A DNA stretch of 12,033 nt, from assembly GCA_030589055.1 (NCBI GenBank), contig JAUUWK010000020.1:1-12033 (forward strand), written 5' to 3'. The DNA is from Candidatus Bathyarchaeota archaeon. GTDB taxonomy: Archaea; Thermoproteota; Bathyarchaeia; Bathyarchaeales; Bathycorpusculaceae. Made by a program: the position numbers and the translations under genes. The notes beneath the pieces were generated by a model. It did no database searches. It worked only from the letters and a program-made list of their open reading frames with translations, and had not been told where the DNA came from. Of this stretch, positions 10,936-12,033 are shown in pieces. How positions within the stretch are numbered: the first letter of the stretch is position 1; every line of letters starts with the position of its first letter.

Positions 10936-11292
10936 ATGAGAATTGTGCGGTTAGAGGATGCGATTTCAAAGGCTAAAAGGCTTGCTGAGGAAAAGTTAGT
11001 TAGGGGAGAGAGTGCTGTCGAGTCTGTCGAGATAGGTGAAGCTGACGGATTCAAACTCTATGTCACATCTGCAAAAACAATCAAAGATGAGTCTCCAATC
11101 TCTTTTCATGAAAACCCAAGAGACGTCTTCATGTTAGTTCTTGAAGGAGAGATAGAATTCACATTCGAAAACCAAGAAAGAGCAACAATAAAACCCAGAA
11201 AATGTTTTGTTCTGCCGAAGCACTTGAGGCACCATTGCGTTTTTGAGAAAATGACAATTGCGATTGAAGGAGTGTACGAGAAGGGACTTTAA
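10936..11292 (+). CDS. Small single-domain cupin protein
   Basis: A 118-residue protein with a cupin barrel in its C-terminal two thirds after an N-terminal helix (residues 7-22, EDAISKAKRLAEEKLV). Cupin motif 1 is FHENPRDVFMLVLEGEIEF (57-75) and motif 2 is PRKCFVLPKHLRHHC (87-101). Of the usual metal ligands only H58 and H99 are in place; the second histidine (N60) and the glutamate (V64) are replaced, although D63, H96 and H100 lie nearby. It may therefore bind metal atypically or act as a binding protein rather than an enzyme. The ATG at 10936 follows GTGAGGG by five nt. It is transcribed away from the membrane-bound regulator and ends 21 nt from the converging prenyltransferase gene. The substrate is unknown. 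Confidence 0.85.
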   Translation: MRIVRLEDAISKAKRLAEEKLVRGESAVESVEIGEADGFKLYVTSAKTIKDESPISFHENPRDVFMLVLEGEIEFTFENQERATIKPRKCFVLPKHLRHHCVFEKMTIAIEGVYEKGL

Positions 11293-11313
11293 CGTGACTG
11301 AAAATGAAACAAC

Positions 11314-12033
11314 TTATTGGACTGCACCAAAAATGAATGCTAGCAATCCAGTTATGAACCACAACAAAACCATTCTCTTTATTTTTCGAGCGTTTTCTCG
11401 TGAATGATTTTTGAGAAGCATAAATGAAGATGCAGCAAGTCCAAAATCAGTTATAGCTACTAGGGGAATGAACCAGAAAGAGACAATGTTTAGAAGCCAA
11501 GGTATTGGACTTAACAAAACTGCAAGCGAATAGAAGATCGTTGCTGCAATTGCTGCGTTTTTCTCTCCGTAACGCACAGCTAAAGTTTGAACGTTCATTG
11601 TTCTGTCGCCTTGAACGTCAACAATTCCCTTTGTTATTTCTCTGCCAGTGTTTGAGAGAAAAGCTATAGAGGCGAAAATTAAAACGTTTAACTCAATCGT
11701 GTTGGTGATTGCTAGGCTACCGTAAATGAAGGGTATAGATACACAAGCACTGACGAGAAAATTGCCGAGGAGCCCTGTCCGTTTTCCAACCGTCGCATAA
11801 GCCACAGAAACCACCCAAGAAATTAGGGCTGCTAAAAAACAGAGAGCACTAGCTGTGTTGGTTAAAAACGCAGCTACAAGTCCTATTACTGTAAGGACAG
11901 ACGCGAAACCCAATGCTTCTTCAGGTTCAATCAAACCGCTTGGAATTGGGCGGTCAGGCTCATTTACGGCATCCATTCCTCTATCACAGTAGTCATTTAT
12001 GACCATGGATGCGGCAGTTAACGCAGAGCCAGT
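11314..12033 (-). CDS. UbiA-family prenyltransferase, probably digeranylgeranylglyceryl-phosphate synthase (5' end missing)
   Basis: Integral membrane enzyme expected to attach the second geranylgeranyl chain to geranylgeranylglyceryl phosphate, a core step of archaeal ether lipid synthesis. 239 residues are visible; the reading frame is open to the window edge (TGSALTAASMVINDY...), so the ATG at 12006 is internal and roughly 35-45 N-terminal residues are missing relative to the usual length near 280. The first Asp-rich motif NDYCDRGMDAVNEPDRPIPSG is complete near the visible N-terminus, and the second, DVQGDRTMNVQTLAVRYG, lies in the middle. Hydrophobic segments between and after them make about six or seven visible membrane helices. 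The RPIPSG ending and GDR..N.QTLAV resemble archaeal DGGGP synthases more than menaquinone or haem-O enzymes, but a related UbiA role cannot be excluded. It converges with the cupin gene. Confidence 0.87.
   Translation of the reverse strand, partial: TGSALTAASMVINDYCDRGMDAVNEPDRPIPSGLIEPEEALGFASVLTVIGLVAAFLTNTASALCFLAALISWVVSVAYATVGKRTGLLGNFLVSACVSIPFIYGSLAITNTIELNVLIFASIAFLSNTGREITKGIVDVQGDRTMNVQTLAVRYGEKNAAIAATIFYSLAVLLSPIPWLLNIVSFWFIPLVAITDFGLAASSFMLLKNHSRENARKIKRMVLLWFITGLLAFIFGAVQ

Noticed and set aside
11159..11362. 67-aa minus-strand frame across the cupin and prenyltransferase ends
   Set aside because: Overlaps both convergent genes and has no family features.
1..12033. CRISPR array, insertion sequence or toxin-antitoxin pair
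   Set aside because: No regularly spaced repeats, transposase-like protein or small paired frames were seen; the RHH-like gene has no adjacent toxin candidate.

Overview
The window reads as chromosomal DNA of a mesophilic or moderately thermophilic archaeon, probably a TACK-lineage (Bathyarchaeia-like) member with a methanopterin-dependent C1 pathway. The grounds are an F420-type methylene-H4MPT reductase (mer), a digeranylgeranylglyceryl-phosphate synthase-like UbiA prenyltransferase for ether lipids, an ADP-forming acyl-CoA synthetase, archaeal Lrp/RAM regulators, TATA-type promoters and GGTG/GGAGG-type ribosome sites. The lineage is inference. Many genes start with TTG or GTG.

Left part (1-2181, minus strand): an operon-like run mer > RAM > CBS pair > RAM, with a 4-nt ATGA overlap between the first two genes and short gaps after that. 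Just inside the left edge a further gene seems to start (GTG with a good ribosome site, MKIAVS...), which would fit a P-loop ATPase such as CooC but is only 17 nt long here. The two RAM proteins are paralogues lacking a DNA-binding domain, so this looks like a sensor module attached to a methyl-branch enzyme.

Middle (2276-8123): a 93-aa protein of unknown function diverges from a full-length Lrp/AsnC regulator. That regulator converges with an unknown protein that has a ribbon-helix-helix-like N-terminus. Next comes an 887-aa protein with the full ADP-forming acyl-CoA synthetase architecture plus a C-terminal GNAT domain (PatZ/Pat-like order and length), followed upstream by asparaginyl-tRNA synthetase. 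A hairpin plus T-run terminator follows the acyl-CoA synthetase gene.

Right part (8124-12033): a large membrane-anchored, probably extracellular and N-glycosylated beta-propeller protein lies downstream of a winged-helix regulator with two C-terminal membrane helices. Between them lie a perfect 14-bp palindrome at the propeller gene's start and a 24-nt tRNA 3'-end fragment including CCA. The fragment looks like an attachment-site scar. A cupin gene diverges from the regulator around a single symmetric TATA element and converges on the UbiA-family prenyltransferase, whose 5' end is cut off by the window edge.

Functional picture: mer, the acyl-CoA synthetase fusion and perhaps the edge gene suggest Wood-Ljungdahl/acetate-type energy metabolism with dedicated small-molecule sensors. 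The right side is a cell-surface and membrane-lipid section that may include a former integration site. No CRISPR array, insertion sequence, intact tRNA or rRNA was seen.
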